NCBI GenBank assembly: GCA_024734495.1
Contig: JALMQS010000666.1
Span: 8,295-72,294 of the forward strand
DNA: 64,000 nucleotides
Source of the DNA: Forficula auricularia
Lineage: Eukaryota > Arthropoda > Insecta > Dermaptera > Forficulidae
Reading direction: 5' to 3'
The position numbers and the translations under genes are program-made. Shown here piece by piece: positions 21,870 to 33,624 of the stretch (positions within the stretch are counted from its first letter, which is position 1; each line of letters starts with the position of its first letter). Below the pieces are notes generated by a model that made no database searches, was not told the origin of the DNA, and was given only the letters and a program-made list of their open reading frames with translations.

Positions 21870-22940
21870 TTGAAAAAATCAATCACAGATGTGTCGATTA
21901 TGAAAACTAAACGATTTTCAGTAATAAATTTTAAATAACCAATGCACCTTGCACGAGGGGGTGGGGGTTATTAAGGGGCAAGGGGGGTGGAAATGTAACT
22001 TATGTACTAGGGAAATTGGGCTTTATTTTATTACGTTAGTGTTAAATTAATCTGCTTCGCTATTTGTTGATGGGGTGGGTGTGTCCCTCAGTGTCTGATC
22101 CAAGTGGCACGTCCCTAAAATGGAGAATGAAATTTGAGGTGATGAGTGAAGGATGTAGGGAAATGGGCTTCCTGGTACTAATGCTATAAATAATGTTATA
22201 CAGACCAGCGGTTATAGAGATAATGAGATGGTTTTATTGATTGATTGTACAATGCAATCTGTATCTATAATGCAAGCGAAGTCCTGAGAGGAGCCTCCGG
22301 TGTGTGTGTGCTCGTTGTATACTCCTTGTAAAAGATGATTCAGCGCGTAGATGTGTATGGCACTCCGCTGTGTGTGTAGATATATATATATATGTGTATA
22401 TATAAGACAGTAGAGCTCTCCTATTCACTCCTGGCCTTGCGTGTATATTTAATTATAAGGCAGAAGTATATGTATAAATAAGGAGAAGTCTGCGTTCTCG
22501 CTTCTACTCACTCTTGAAGTCATCCACTGCTGAACTTGATTATTGTATATGTATTCTGTGCACTTCGCTGGCAGTATACGCTCACTTGATAGCCTCTCTC
22601 AAGTCGATACTGCGGAACTTGAATATAAGTATAAGTGTAGGTGTATTCAGAGTCACTTCGATAGCAATAGATGTGCACTCATTCGCCTCTCTCATGACAG
22701 ACTGCGGAACTTGCTCATGTCAATGCTCTTCTCCGTTGTTAATCACCGGTCATTTGCTACGCTTTCCCAGAACTCATAAGTTTCCCTTGTTTGATGATTA
22801 ATTGATTGCCTCAATTAGACTTAATGATGAATAAAATCAAGTATAGAATGTAATCGATTAATGATGAAAACTAAACAACGATTGCCAGTAACATAGAACT
22901 TCCAAGTGACCATTGCACACCCTCGATCTCTACAGGTGTT
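21870..22940. other. Less AT-rich, apparently unique region with promoter-like motifs
   Basis: Diverged direct repeats (GATTATGAAAACTAAACGAT near 21895; GATGAAAACTAAACAACGAT near 22863) flank it. Inside, TATATATAAGACAG (22397) and TATAAATA (22473-22480) each precede CACTC motifs. A ~100-bp imperfect repeat with GCCTCTCTCAWG...CTGCGGAACTTG occurs at 22590 and 22686. It could be a solo LTR or a regulatory region; I see no coding exon. Confidence 0.3.
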
Positions 22941-23059
22941 CTACTGGCCCATCTCAAGCTATGGTATTTTGAAGTTTTAAAGACCTTAAATAAAAAAAAA
23001 AACTAATCATAATCAGGTGGTTATCAATACAAGTAGATACTATATTTAAATAATAAGTA

Positions 23060-23880
23060 CCTGGAGCCACCGAGCGATGCACGGTAACCAAATTAAAAAA
23101 AATACAAATATATAGTAAACGCCCTCTGGATCCCCCCCCCCAAACCACGCACCTTGCCACCACCCCCACTCCGCCCCATCCCACCCAAACCCCGCCCCAA
23201 AACTGCACCCCACCTCATTTACCCCCACGTCCATCCCCATCTCGCACCCAGTTTTTGCATTTCTAGCTCTCTAGTGGTCCACATATTATGTGTAGTTATA
23301 TAGGTATATAAATAAATTCCGTATAATTATTTTTTTAATTAAATAACAATTTATAGAATTTTTTAATCAAATAAATAAATAATAATTTTATTGAAGCAAA
23401 ATTTTACATGAAATAGGCTTCGATTTCGGAGATTACTTCCCTCACCTATCGACTGTACTTGAACTTCTAGCTTGCGATAATATTTTAAGTAAGTGTTTTT
23501 TAATAAGAGGAATTTTAATCAATTAAATTGGCAAATTCTAATATATAACAATATTTGGTATAAAGTATTCGTGGGTTTTAAAATTAAAAAACCAATTAAA
23601 AATAAAAGATAATTGAAAAAAATGTAAACATACTATTTTATTGAGATTTTTATCTATCAATAATTACTTTAATTAAGAAAAGATCAATTAAGATGAAATT
23701 TGTCGAGGTCCAGACCTAGCCAGATCGCTTTCTCATCCTCAAAATTTGTTAATCGATTTTGTTTAATCAAAATCGGTAGAGCCGTTTTCAAAATAGAACA
23801 AAGATACAAATAAATATACAAACATAAATATATAATATACAATTTTTGCTCGTTTAATAAGAGTAGATAGATACAAAAAT
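23060..23880. mobile_element. Family F (Helitron-like), near full length
   Basis: Runs from the hairpin end ACCGAGCGATGCACGGTAAC (23069) to CTCGTTTAATAAGAGTAGATAG (23850-23871). Read on the minus strand it begins TCTACTCTTATTAAACGAGC and ends in a hairpin, the layout of Helitron-like elements, though a classic CTRR end is not evident. Contains a C-rich island at 23128-23245 and the AAGATGAAATTTGTCGAGG variant of the internal block. No Rep/helicase coding. Confidence 0.6.
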
Positions 23881-23894
23881 TAAATTTTATCATA

Positions 23895-24733
23895 CAGGGT
23901 GTCCGGTATCACAACGATAAACCGCGAACAGGGAATACGGAAATTTACGTAAAATTTTTTTTACTAAAAGTCTTATAGTTTTTTAATTATAGGCATTTTT
24001 TTGAAAATAGTGAAAATCGCTACCCTGTCCTAAATATCGAGATGCTGTGGCTACAAATTTAAATATTTTATTATTCTAATTTTTGCTACGCATTCCTGAA
24101 AAATCCTTCTATTGATCAGAATTCAAAATAAAACAATAAGAATTATACTTTTGGAGAAAAAAAATAATTTTGTAGGACTTTAGTTTTAAAAAAAATTTCA
24201 TCAGATCAGCTAACTTTGAATCATCTTTAATGTAAAAAAAAGTCTAGTAAACTAGGATGGCAAGCTATTTAAAAAATTGGCCCATTTATTCACGATGTTA
24301 AAAATGGCACTTTGTACTTCCTTCTTTAGAAAAAAAAATATTTGTATTTTTTTGTCAAAATTAGCTAATTTAAAATCATATTTTTTATTTTTATTTATTT
24401 ATTTATTTTTAGTTTTTTTATTTAATATGTTAATCAATTATGTCGCATCTTAATTGATCTAATCTTTGGCTATTATAGACATTAATACAATAATAGGTAT
24501 TAATAATGCCATTAATAGACAAAGATTAGTTCAATTAAGATGCGACATAATTGATTAACATATTAAATAACAAATCTCGATATTTAGGACAGGGTAGCGA
24601 TTTTCACCATTTTCAAAAAAATGCCTATAACTCGAAAACTATGGGACTTTTATTAAAAAAATTTACGTTCTGGACCGTGGTAAATTGCTCTATCCCCTGT
24701 TCACGGTTTATCGTTTTAATACGGGACACCCTG
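23895..24733. mobile_element. Family E TIR element with TA target
   Basis: CAGGGTGTCCGGTATCACAA and TACGGGACACCCTG ends, flanked by TA (23893-23894, 24734-24735). Long TIRs run inwards through GAAAATCGCTACCCTGTCC, and the centre is a palindrome (ATTATGTCGCATCTTAATTG at 24436 and complement at 24532). No transposase. Non-autonomous mariner-type element. Confidence 0.8.
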
Positions 24734-24742
24734 TATGATGTA

Positions 24743-25254
24743 CACTACGGTGCAAAAAAATCGACCAACTAATAAAAACTTTATTAAATAGCAAATTATT
24801 TTTAAAAATTTTACAAATATTCATATAGTTTGTTCTATTAACTCTTAAACTAACATATTCAATAAATATTGTTGATAATTTTTGAATTTTATAATAAAAA
24901 AATAAGTAAAATTAAATTAAAAGATACAATTACAAATTATCCTACTTTCTCAATATCACTTTACATTTAAATAAAGTTTTAATAAAAGACTAAATTCCAT
25001 TTGAAATATCAATAAAATGAATAGTTTTGAATTAATTATTGATAGAAAGATAAAATATACAAAATGGATATTTCTGAAGTTCAAGCAGTTCAAATTGTGT
25101 GCCTAATTAATCAAGGGCTAAGTCAACAACAAGTGCAAATTACACTTGCAATAAACCGTTTTTCAGTAAATGTATGGTTAGTTGTAAAAAATTAAAAATG
25201 ATTTACTATTTAATAAAGTTTTTATTCTTGGGTCGATTTTTTTGCACCATAGTG
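24743..25254 (+). mobile_element. Family I mariner/Tc1 MITE with HTH remnant
   Basis: TIRs CACTACGGTGCAAAAAAATC and GATTTTTTTGCACCATAGTG, TA on both sides (24741-24742, 25255-25256). Starts 8 bp after the family E copy. Confidence 0.85.
25064..25195 (+). pseudogene. Vestigial Tc1-type transposase N-terminus
   Basis: A 43-codon frame from a good ATG. It carries VQIVCLINQGLSQQQVQITL, the first helix-turn-helix of Tc1-type transposases, then stops where the internal deletion begins. The DDE domain is gone. Sisters of this remnant lie on the minus strand at 20110-20226 and near 61950-62060. Confidence 0.8.
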
Positions 25255-25256
25255 TA

Positions 25257-25805
25257 GTTTGAAACTTTACCAACTCTCAGAGAGTACACTAGCTAGCATT
25301 TCAAATTGGTATGCTAACAAATTCCATATTGCTTCATTTTGCTTATTGTTTGTTATTAAAGGTAATACAAGAACAGAATTGAGAATTCTTATTAATAATA
25401 GTTCATAAAATATTTTCAAATATATTCAGTTTTGAATGAATTAATCAATAAATTATCCATTCAAGCCAAGAATAATAAATAAATTTGCTATTTATTGGAA
25501 AATGTTTATGCAATATTTTATTTGTAATGTTAACAAGGATTACTATAGCCTTCACAAAATAAAAGACTTTCACCTTTGGTAATCTTTTATTCAGATTAAT
25601 TTCTATGAAAAAAGAAAAAAATACGTATGTTTCCAATTTAATTTTTAATACTATACTGAACCAAATTAAACCGATAAATTTCAATTACAAAAGAAAAGTA
25701 GAAATTCGAAATGCTAGCAAGCATTAACTACTATTATTACTATTAATATTATTATCTTTTATTTTTTCAAACAATTGTATTTACGTAATTGTAAAAAGAG
25801 TTTTG
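25257..25805. other. No gene seen
   Basis: AT-rich. CATTTCAAATTGGTATGCTA near 25298 and GAAATGCTAGCAAGCAT near 25709 are a loose inverted pair. Confidence 0.35.
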
Positions 25806-27085
25806 TTTGTTTTTGGTCACTACTTTTTATTATCCTATACTACTAAAGCGCATTTATGCCTGCCTCTGTACCTACCTATGTACCTATGTCCCCCCCCCCC
25901 CCAGGGGTTGGGAGGTGGGGTCGAGGGGGATATTAAAGGGCATTTGTCCCTGTGTCTGTACCTATATCATCAAATACTACGTACCTATGTTTGTATGTCC
26001 CCAGAGATGGGGTTGGGGTCCAGGATATACGGGGTCCAAGGGTGGGGAGACATGGAAGTCTAGGGGGCTACTAAGGGGATTTCTGCCTATGTCTGTACCT
26101 ATGTATATATATACCTATGGATCCCGCGACATTTCAGCCTCCGACAAAATATCCCCGACAAAACATCCCCCGACAAAACATCCCCCGACAAAATATCCCA
26201 AGGACAAAATATCTCGATGACAAAATAACCCTTCCCCTCGTGAATCTTATGAGTAATGCAAATCGACTCCGGTTCGGTTAATACATATTAATACATAATA
26301 TATTCAGTTCGGCTCGGTTGGGTTCGTATAGCTCCTTTTCGGGCTGACTTTTAGACGGTTCGGTTGGCGTCAGCCAATATATTAACCGAACCTCCAAAAG
26401 TTTAGTCCGGGCGGGGTGTGTTTCGGGGTCCCATTTTTTTCCTAATCAAACACACATTGAAAACCGAACCAGCCAATCGTCGGGCGGGGTGTGTTTGTGG
26501 CGCTATATTTTCGTCCAATATTATCATAATAATTAATAACGAAAATGATTAATAACACTTTTAACAAACAATCAATAATTGTGTAATGTAAACATAGAAG
26601 ATAAATAAGTAAATATAGATGATAAATACTATATTATAGATAGTAAAAATAATAAATTGTTAGCTAGAGAATCTAACGACAGACAGCAGCACTATCAAAC
26701 GGCTAATTAGCCGCCAAAATATGAAAGTCTGTTTATATTATTCACAACTATGATTATAAGCTTCTCACTTAATCTCTTTTGTATTCTTCCTTATACTGGG
26801 GAATATTTTGCCAGAAGATATTTTGTCGGGGGATGTTTTGTCGGGGGCTGAAATGTCGCGGTACCTATGTAGGGTTGGGAGGTGGGGTTCAGGAGTGAGG
26901 GTTGGGATCCAGGGGATGCGGGGTCCATGTTTGGGGAGTCCAGGGGGTAGGTTTACTGGGTTGGAGGGAGAAGTTCCGGGGTTGGGGAGAGGGTCGGTGG
27001 GATGGAGAGTGGTTGGAGATGGAGGAGAGGGAGTGTTGAAGAGACGGGGGGTCCAGGAGGCGAAGCCCCTTAGCTAACAAGAGGT
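25806..27085. repeat. G-rich minisatellite, interrupted
   Basis: Units of ~130 bp share CATTTRTGCCTG..TCTGTACCTA, CCTATGT and GGGGTTGGGAGGTGGGGT: starts near 25850, 25940 and 26076. The third unit is split by the family J element and resumes at 26870. The plus strand 26870-27060 is dominated by runs of three to five G. Open frames here are low-complexity artefacts. Confidence 0.7.
26120..26861. mobile_element. Family J TIR element, copy 2 (inverted)
   Basis: Ends CGCGACATTTCAGCC and complement, with CCCCGACAAAAYAT subterminal repeats. Flanked by TACCTATG at 26112-26119 and 26862-26869, an 8-bp duplication of minisatellite sequence. Interior matches copy 1 at 17586-18286 in reverse orientation. 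An 8-bp TSD suggests a hAT-like origin. Confidence 0.8.
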
Positions 27086-27249
27086 CCAGCGTAGGCAGGC
27101 CTAGCAGCTATTAGATATATAAAGGGAGTAGATTTTTTTTATTAATGTTTATTGTGAAGTGTTGTATTTTTAATTTGAAGTATCCATAAACGAAAATTGA
27201 AATGAAATTAGAGCATACTTCACCATTAAAGTATACTAATCTATCTATA

Positions 27250-28345
27250 GTACAGTCAAATTGTGTTTTTATCAGGAAAAGTTTTGGGGTAGCTCTGATT
27301 TTCTGCATATATATGTTTTTTGGGACGCTGAATCCAAATATGAAATCTCCCGCCAAAATTTCGTGATGCAACATTGTAGAAAACGCAAAAAATGTGAAAA
27401 TTTCCATTTTTGGGGTTTTTTTTTTATTATAACTCGAAAACTATCAACTTTCCATAAATAATCTTTCTATTCAAAATGAAAGGTCATAAAATTTCCTACA
27501 AATTTCATTTTTTAGGTTATTTTCTCCAACCAACTAAAATGATTTATTTTTCAAAAAATCGCAGTTTTTCCCTCATAAAATAAAAACTTCTCATCCTAGA
27601 AACTTGATTTTAGTCTCATTCTCTAGAAAATTTTATTGACTTGAACGTTTACTTGAGTACTTTTTTGATAAAATTCTTAGATTTATAGATATCCAGCATT
27701 TTCCATGACACCTCTGAGGATTCGGATCATATCCTGTCATGTAAAATGCTGTATATATTATAAATCTAAGAGTTTTATCAAAAAAGTACCCCAAGTAAAC
27801 GTGTTCAAGTTTCTAGGATGAGTGGTTTTTATTTTATGAAGTAAAAACTGCGATTTTTTGCAAAAAAATTGCAGTTTTTCAAAACTTCAACCTCATTGCG
27901 GCACGGATTAACATTTATCCAATTAAGATGAAACTTTGTTTTAATTGTATCAAATTTAATCTAGTTTAAAAATGTATAGAGTGGTCTATGTTGAAAATGT
28001 GCTTCTTCATGGTCAAAATGGGAAAAAATCGAAAAAAGTGCGGGGTGGGCACTGACGGGGTCGCTTGAGCCCGAAAGGTTGGTCGGAGAAATAAAACCTA
28101 AAAAATAAAATTTGTAGGAAATTTTATCAACGTTCAATTTTCATAGGAAGATTTTTTACGAAAAGTTGATAGTTTTCGTGTTATAAGCGAAAAACCGCCA
28201 AAAATCGAAATTTTCACATTTTTTTTGCATTTTCTACAATGTTGCGTCACAAAATTTTGCTGGGAGACCTCAGAAAATATATGTATGCAAAAAATCAAAA
28301 CTTTCCCAATAGAGGCACATTTTTAGCTCAATTTGACTGGACTGC
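27250..28345. mobile_element. Family H foldback, complete
   Basis: Left arm from ACAGTCAAATTGTG, right arm ending CAATTTGACTGGACTG. Arms share TGCAACATTGTAGAAAA and TTTTCTACAATGTTGCG, ~280 bp. The centre has a second inverted pair, AGATTTATAGATATCCAGC (27680) with TATATTATAAATCT (27755). Related pieces at 8115, 30100-30520, 40240-40930 and 43680-44160. Confidence 0.75.
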
Positions 28346-28724
28346 TATATCTATATCTTAAGATCTTATCCCTCCTCTTCAGATTCATAAGGTCATCCAC
28401 AAAGAAGTGGGAAGTTATTCAAAACAAAATGCAATATTCAACGATTAAAAGCAAAAAGTGCCAAAAAAAAAACTGATAATAATTACTTCCTGTGTATTAT
28501 TTTAATAAACGCATTGGTTTGAACGGAACGAATTCGCCGTTAGTTTGCAATCGGAGAAGTGGATGGATGGTGAGTAAACTCTAATATAACGTATCTTGTG
28601 GGTCTGGTGCAACTGCTCAGGCTATGATAACGGTGCCAAAAGCCACCGAAACCGCTCGACAAACGAACCAAAACGGCCACTGCCCCAAACCGAGCATGCA
28701 TCAGAGTTGGGAAACTGCAAAAAA
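28346..28724 (+). other. Unique patch with a strong splice-donor-like site
   Basis: 28490-28720 is less AT-rich and not repeated in the window. GGATGGATG is followed by GTGAGTAAAC (donor G at 28570), a near-consensus 5' splice site. It could be the end of a 5' exon on the plus strand; no coding frame or core promoter is evident. Confidence 0.25.
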
Positions 28725-29483
28725 AACGTCCTCAAATAAAAATTTTTAAGAAAAAAATAAAAACCGACTTCAAAAAATTAAATGCAACAAATATAAAAAT
28801 ACACTAAAAGGTATAAAATAATTATTATCTTATTTAGTTACAACTAAACGACGAAATATTAACACGAAATTACTTTTTAAAGTCGGTGCCAAACAAACTA
28901 TACCTATAAGCGAGCGTACCCGCCAAACGTACTAAGTAAGATCCGTCGAGTGCGATTCATAAAAGGTATATGTTTGGCACCAACTTCAAAAAGTAATTTC
29001 ATATTAATATTTCGTAGTTTAGTTGTAACTAAATAAGATAATAATTATTTTATACCTTTTATTGTATTTTTATATTTGTTGCATTTAATTTTTTGAAGTC
29101 GGTTTTTATTTTTTTCTTAAAAATTTTTATTTTTCTCTTTTAGTGATGTTATTAATAGTGATTATATCATCAGAACTTGACCAAATTAATATGACACCAT
29201 CCCTAAGACACCCCCTTTCGGATAAAAAAAGAACCATCGAAATCGGTTCATAAACAAAGAGGTTAGGTCTAAACAAACCTAAACAAACCTAATAAAAAAG
29301 GTCTAATACCTATGAAAAAAAATCGAAAAAAAAATGGGACCAATCGGAAGCTAGACTGGACCCAATGCAAAAAAAATTTTCAAAATCAGTTGACAATTGG
29401 CGGAGATATGAGGTAACATAGGCACAAAAAAAAAAAAAATCAATCGAATAGAGAACCTCCTCCTTTTTTGAAGTCGGTTAAAA
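28725..29483. mobile_element. Family B foldback with extension
   Basis: AAAACCGACTTCAAAAAATT to its complement AATTTTTTGAAGTCGGTTTT, arms ~165 bp closing at the TTTGGCACCAA region, followed by an extension (GTGATGTTATTAATAGTGAT ... CCTCCTTTTTTGAAGTCGG) present in the fuller copies at 50975 and 58455. A poly-A tract lies at 29427-29440. Confidence 0.8.
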
Positions 29484-29810
29484 AATACTTGGTAGGTTTC
29501 ACATTAATTTTAAAAAATATTTCACCAAGTACCAACACCAAATTCCTTAAAAACTATGTAATTTATAGTCGATCATATATTGAAAATATGATGACAATCA
29601 AAAGCAATCTAAGTGACGTCATTTATCTGTTTAGATTATGTTCTCCTATTTGAAAATGTGACATTTTCAAATAAACTAAAAATAAAATAATGATATTAAA
29701 TAATAAATTTAAAAGAAAAAAAAGTATTTTAAATAATAAATCGTTTCTTAAGTGGGAATACATATTCAAAAATTAAATAAATTTTTTCCCAGCTAATATA
29801 TATATAATAG
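29484..29810. other. No gene seen
   Basis: AT-rich; only a chance 61-codon frame. Confidence 0.4.
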
Positions 29811-30825
29811 TCCAGGCAAATTACGATTTTAACAGGAAATAATTCGCGGTAAAGATTATATTGCTGGAATATCTTTATTGGTACTGCAATATTACTACCC
29901 CAAGTTTTCTCCGAAATTTGTGTTGTGGAAACTTTTCTAAGCGCCTCAAAATGAGAAAATTTCGGAGTTTTTTCAGTTTTTCTTGAATAACTCTAAAACA
30001 GTTTATCAAATCAAAAAGATATTAATGAAATAAATTAAAGCTCTTTAAATTACGCGTAAAATGATAACAATTTCATCTATTTAGGTTTAGTAGAACCAGT
30101 ACTAGGGTCTGTCAAAAAACAGCCCCCGGGATCACTTTTGAATATCCCTAAAACTCGTACTTTTTTTTGGATTTGTCCCTATTTTTACCATGAAGGAGCA
30201 TAAAAGACCACTCTATATATTTTTGAACTAGATTAAATTTACTACAATACTAGGATGAGTGGCTTTAATTTTATGAAGGAAAAACTGCGAATTTTTGCAA
30301 AAAATTGCAAACTTCAACCTCATTGTGGCACGGGTTACCATTATCCAATTAAGATGAAACTTTGTTTAAATTGTAGCAAATTTAATCTAATTTAAAAATT
30401 TATAGAGTGGTCTTTGTCGAAAACGTGCTCCTTCATGGTCAAAATGGGGAAAAATCAAAAGAAGTACGAGTTTTAGGGATATTCAAAAGTGATCCCGGGG
30501 GCTTTTTTTGAAAGCTGCTAGTATCGGTTCTACTTAACATAAATAGATGAAATTGTTATCATTTTACGCATAATTTAAAGAGCTTTAATTTATCCAATTG
30601 ATATTTTTTTGATTTGATATGCCGTTTTAGAGTTATTCAAGAAAAACTGAAAAAACAACGAAATTTTCTCATTTTGAGGCGCGTAGAAAAATTTCTACAA
30701 CACAGATTTCGGGAAAAGCTTAGGGTAGTAATATTGGTGTACCAATAAAGGTATTCCAGCAATAAAATAGCGGGAATTATTTCCTGTTTATGCCATTTTT
30801 TCGGAACACGGGACACCCTGTATCA
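29811..30825. mobile_element. ~1 kb foldback with CAGGGTGTCC-type end
   Basis: Left arm markers CTGGAATATCTTTATTGGTA, TCATTTTGAGGCGC-type and CCCCCGGGATCAC recur inverted at 30760, 30675 and 30496. The right end reads ACGGGACACCCTGTA, like family E, while the left end does not. The centre carries family H sequence. No coding. Confidence 0.7.
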
Positions 30826-31144
30826 TTTAATTTTAGTTTTATTAATGAAATCAATTAATGAATAATAAATATTCGACGCTAGTACTGGTTGTTACACTAG
30901 TCTGGTTATTTAATATCTTTTCGAGTCTAATGTATACGATAAATTATATTCTCTCATAACAATTAAAAGAGATATATGAGCGGGATCTCGTCATCACTCC
31001 CACCCAAAAATGTGCTCATTTATTTTATCTTGGAAATAAAACGCTCTTTTATTATATATATCAAATCATGTCACAAATTACGAGAGGATCGAGATTATTT
31101 TTAAAAGAATCTCAAGATCTTTTTTATTTTTTTTTTAATTTTCT
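30826..31144. other. No gene seen
   Basis: AT-rich sequence without recognised repeats. Confidence 0.35.
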
Positions 31145-32390
31145 ACACTAAAAAACAATTTCTTTATTATAAATATATTGATAGAGTTGAGCATTTTTAA
31201 TGAGCTCTTATTTATTCCAAAGATATTTTATTAATAATCAAGATATATCGAAATCATTCCAAATATGACCAAATTTTTAGGTATTTAATCCAAATATATT
31301 ATATACTTGAGTGATCTATTTTATTCTATTAGATATCTCTTAATATTAAATGAATGTCTTGTTTACTTCTAGTGAAACCTCTTATTATATCTAAACAAAT
31401 GTTTTTTTATCATAAAACGACTTAGATTTATCTCAAATAGTGATATCTTAATAATTAAGATATTTAAAAAAAATTAACACAAATTTTGTTTACATTATTA
31501 ATTGTTTTTTTTTTTATTTTAAAACCCACTATAAGATTATAAGAAATATTAATATATATTAAAATTAGATTACCGTGTACCTTAAACCAAATATAATAAT
31601 TAATTCAAAATTTTTTCTAATTAATTCAGCAAAATGAAAAATTAAAATAAATATTTATATAATTAATTTGATTGAATATAATTCTACATCAAATGAAAAT
31701 ACTTATCTTCTAGTCAGAAATACATACCTATATTTATTATGAACTAGCTGACACTCGAGCTTTGGCCAGGCGTCTCCTAGCCTCTGGGGAGAGCGTCTCG
31801 TTTTATGGTTAAAATTTATATAGATAATTTAAGTACTTGTCAAAATTGTTCCCTTAATCAAAAATAATATTGACAGTTGAAAGAATTCCAAAAAGATATT
31901 ATCGGCCATCTTGTTTGTTTGCTTTTACCCCCCAGAGAGGCGCTGGCGTTGTTTCTTCGAAAAAGGTCATGCTACAGGTGTGATATCTATAAAAACACTT
32001 GTGTATTTGAATGGAACGTTGTGTGAAAATTTCAAAGAAATCGGTGAAGTACTTTCGGAGATCCTTCAACGTATCACTTAAACGTAACAGTACATTTTTA
32101 TTTATATAGATAAAAAATATTCAAGTTTATATCATTTCTTGTCGTAATTACGAATTATTCCATTTAAATATCCAACTATTAAATTTAACTATTCCACTAT
32201 TTTACTCAAATAACAATATTTTCATAATTTACTTATTGGTGCTTGGTTCAAATAGCTGCATCTTAACTATTAATATATCTAGAGTTGCTCAAAAAATATG
32301 AGTATTCTTAAAATATGTATATCACTTATTCATATTGAACAGAGATCGATTTCGCCATAATTAACTTCACCATTTATTCATATCAAATAT
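31145..32390. repeat. Dispersed repeat, partner of 14400-14870 and 16567-16745
   Basis: 31145-31315 is the inverted, LINE-free form of 16555-16745. 31500-31740 plus 32113-32330 match the spacer and inner right arm of the 13525-15511 inverted repeat (GGTGCTTGGTTCAAATAGCTG). The insertion 31742-32112 splits this copy. Confidence 0.75.
31742..32112 (+). mobile_element. RTE/SINE-like 3' fragment, inserted
   Basis: Begins ACTAGCTGAC and ends TTTTTATTTATATAGATA, with AAGAAATCGGTGAAGTACTT and CGGAGATCC near the end, a pattern common in RTE-type 3' regions. The matching empty site is at about 14625-14640. No coding frame. Confidence 0.6.
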
Positions 32391-32728
32391 AATTTTTTAA
32401 CTATAAATATATCGTTTTTTCAGTGTAGATAAGAGATGGCACATTTCGATGTATGTTCCATTCCGTTGCACAGACGTATATTAATAATATACACTTGTCC
32501 ATTCATATTTAAACACCGATGAGAGAAATTCCCACAGCATGATTTGCCTGAATGTTATCTAATCTCTTATAATACCCGATCATATAGCCGATTCAATGAT
32601 ACATTGTTCATTGAAACTATTCAATCATCTTTAAGCTCTTCATTCAAGGACACCAATTTTTCAAGTATTGAACTAATATGTACTTAGTTACAACTTGGTG
32701 TCCCTCTTTCGCTCTCTCTTTACATATA

Positions 32729-33624
32729 CAGGGTGCTTCAAAAAATGTATACACACTTTGAACTTCCATAGAAAATTTATTTACCGTTCTACAAAGTTAA
32801 ATTTCAGGAAAATAGAAAGCTGAAAGTCCAATGTAAATGAAACATAAATAACAAATGTTAATACTGTTCAAATTGGTGACCTGCAGCATCAATACAATTC
32901 TGAGTACGAGTCACCACTGATTCTGTACATCGTATCAAAACGTCCAATGAGATTTGTGTTTACTGGGGTGAAGAAAATCCTCACATTACAATTGAAAAAG
33001 CTGTAAATTTGCCTGGTGTAAATGTGTGGTGCGGTTTGTCTTCAAGGGGACTCATTGGACCTTTTCGATTTGAAGGCACTGTAACTGGTATTAATTACCT
33101 AACAATGCTTGCTGATTCCATATTTCCTGCCATTCGTGCATTATACGGTAATGATGATTTTTATTTTCAACAAGATGGTGCCCCGCCGCACTATCACAGG
33201 GACGTACGAGCTTACCTGGATCAAAATTTGTCGGGCCAGTGGATAGGACGCAGGGGGCCAATCGAGTTTCCAGCACGCTCTCCAGACCTTACACCACTGG
33301 ATTTCTTCTTGTGGGGCACAGTAAAAGATGAGGTGTACAAACGTAAACCACGTAACCTAGACATTCTTTGGAATGAGATTCAAGCAGTGTGTAGAGAAAT
33401 CTCATTGGACGTTTTGATACGATGTACAGAATCAGTGGTGACTCGTACTCAGAATTGTATTGATGCTGCAGGTCACCAATTTGAACAGTATTAACATTTG
33501 TTATTTATGTTTCATTTACATTGGACTTTCAGCTTTCTATTTTCCTGAAATTTAACTTTGTAGAACGGTAAATAAATTTTCTATGGAAGTTCAAAGTGTG
33601 TATACATTTTTTTGAAGCACCCTG
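32729..33624 (+). mobile_element. Foldback mariner-type element
   Basis: Ends CAGGGTGCTTCAAAAAA and complement, flanked by TA (32727-32728, 33625-33626). The left arm (32729-32955) is an inverted copy of the last ~228 bp of the element, identical except for one base in the A run. The target around the TA is the palindrome TACATATATGTA. Confidence 0.9.
32957..33494 (+). pseudogene. Mariner/Tc1-superfamily transposase, C-terminal half
   Basis: Open from VYWGEENPHITIE through the second catalytic Asp in FYFQQDGAPPHYH and the third in ARSPDLTPLDFFLWG, to a stop at 33494. Counted between those two Asp residues the spacing is 41, unlike the 34 of classic mariners, suggesting a DD41D-type lineage. 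The ATG at 33009 is internal; the N-terminal DNA-binding region and the first catalytic Asp are absent, replaced by the inverted copy of the 3' end. The remaining frame has no stop or frameshift, so loss was recent. Cannot cleave DNA alone. Confidence 0.85.

Noticed and set aside
22514..22801. Overlapping 78- and 95-codon frames
   Set aside because: Two frames of the same low-AT repeat block, no domain, and the internal ~100-bp repetition explains their length.
26808..27077. Gly/Arg-rich 89-codon frame
   Set aside because: Product of the G-rich minisatellite and the family J end; open in several frames on both strands.
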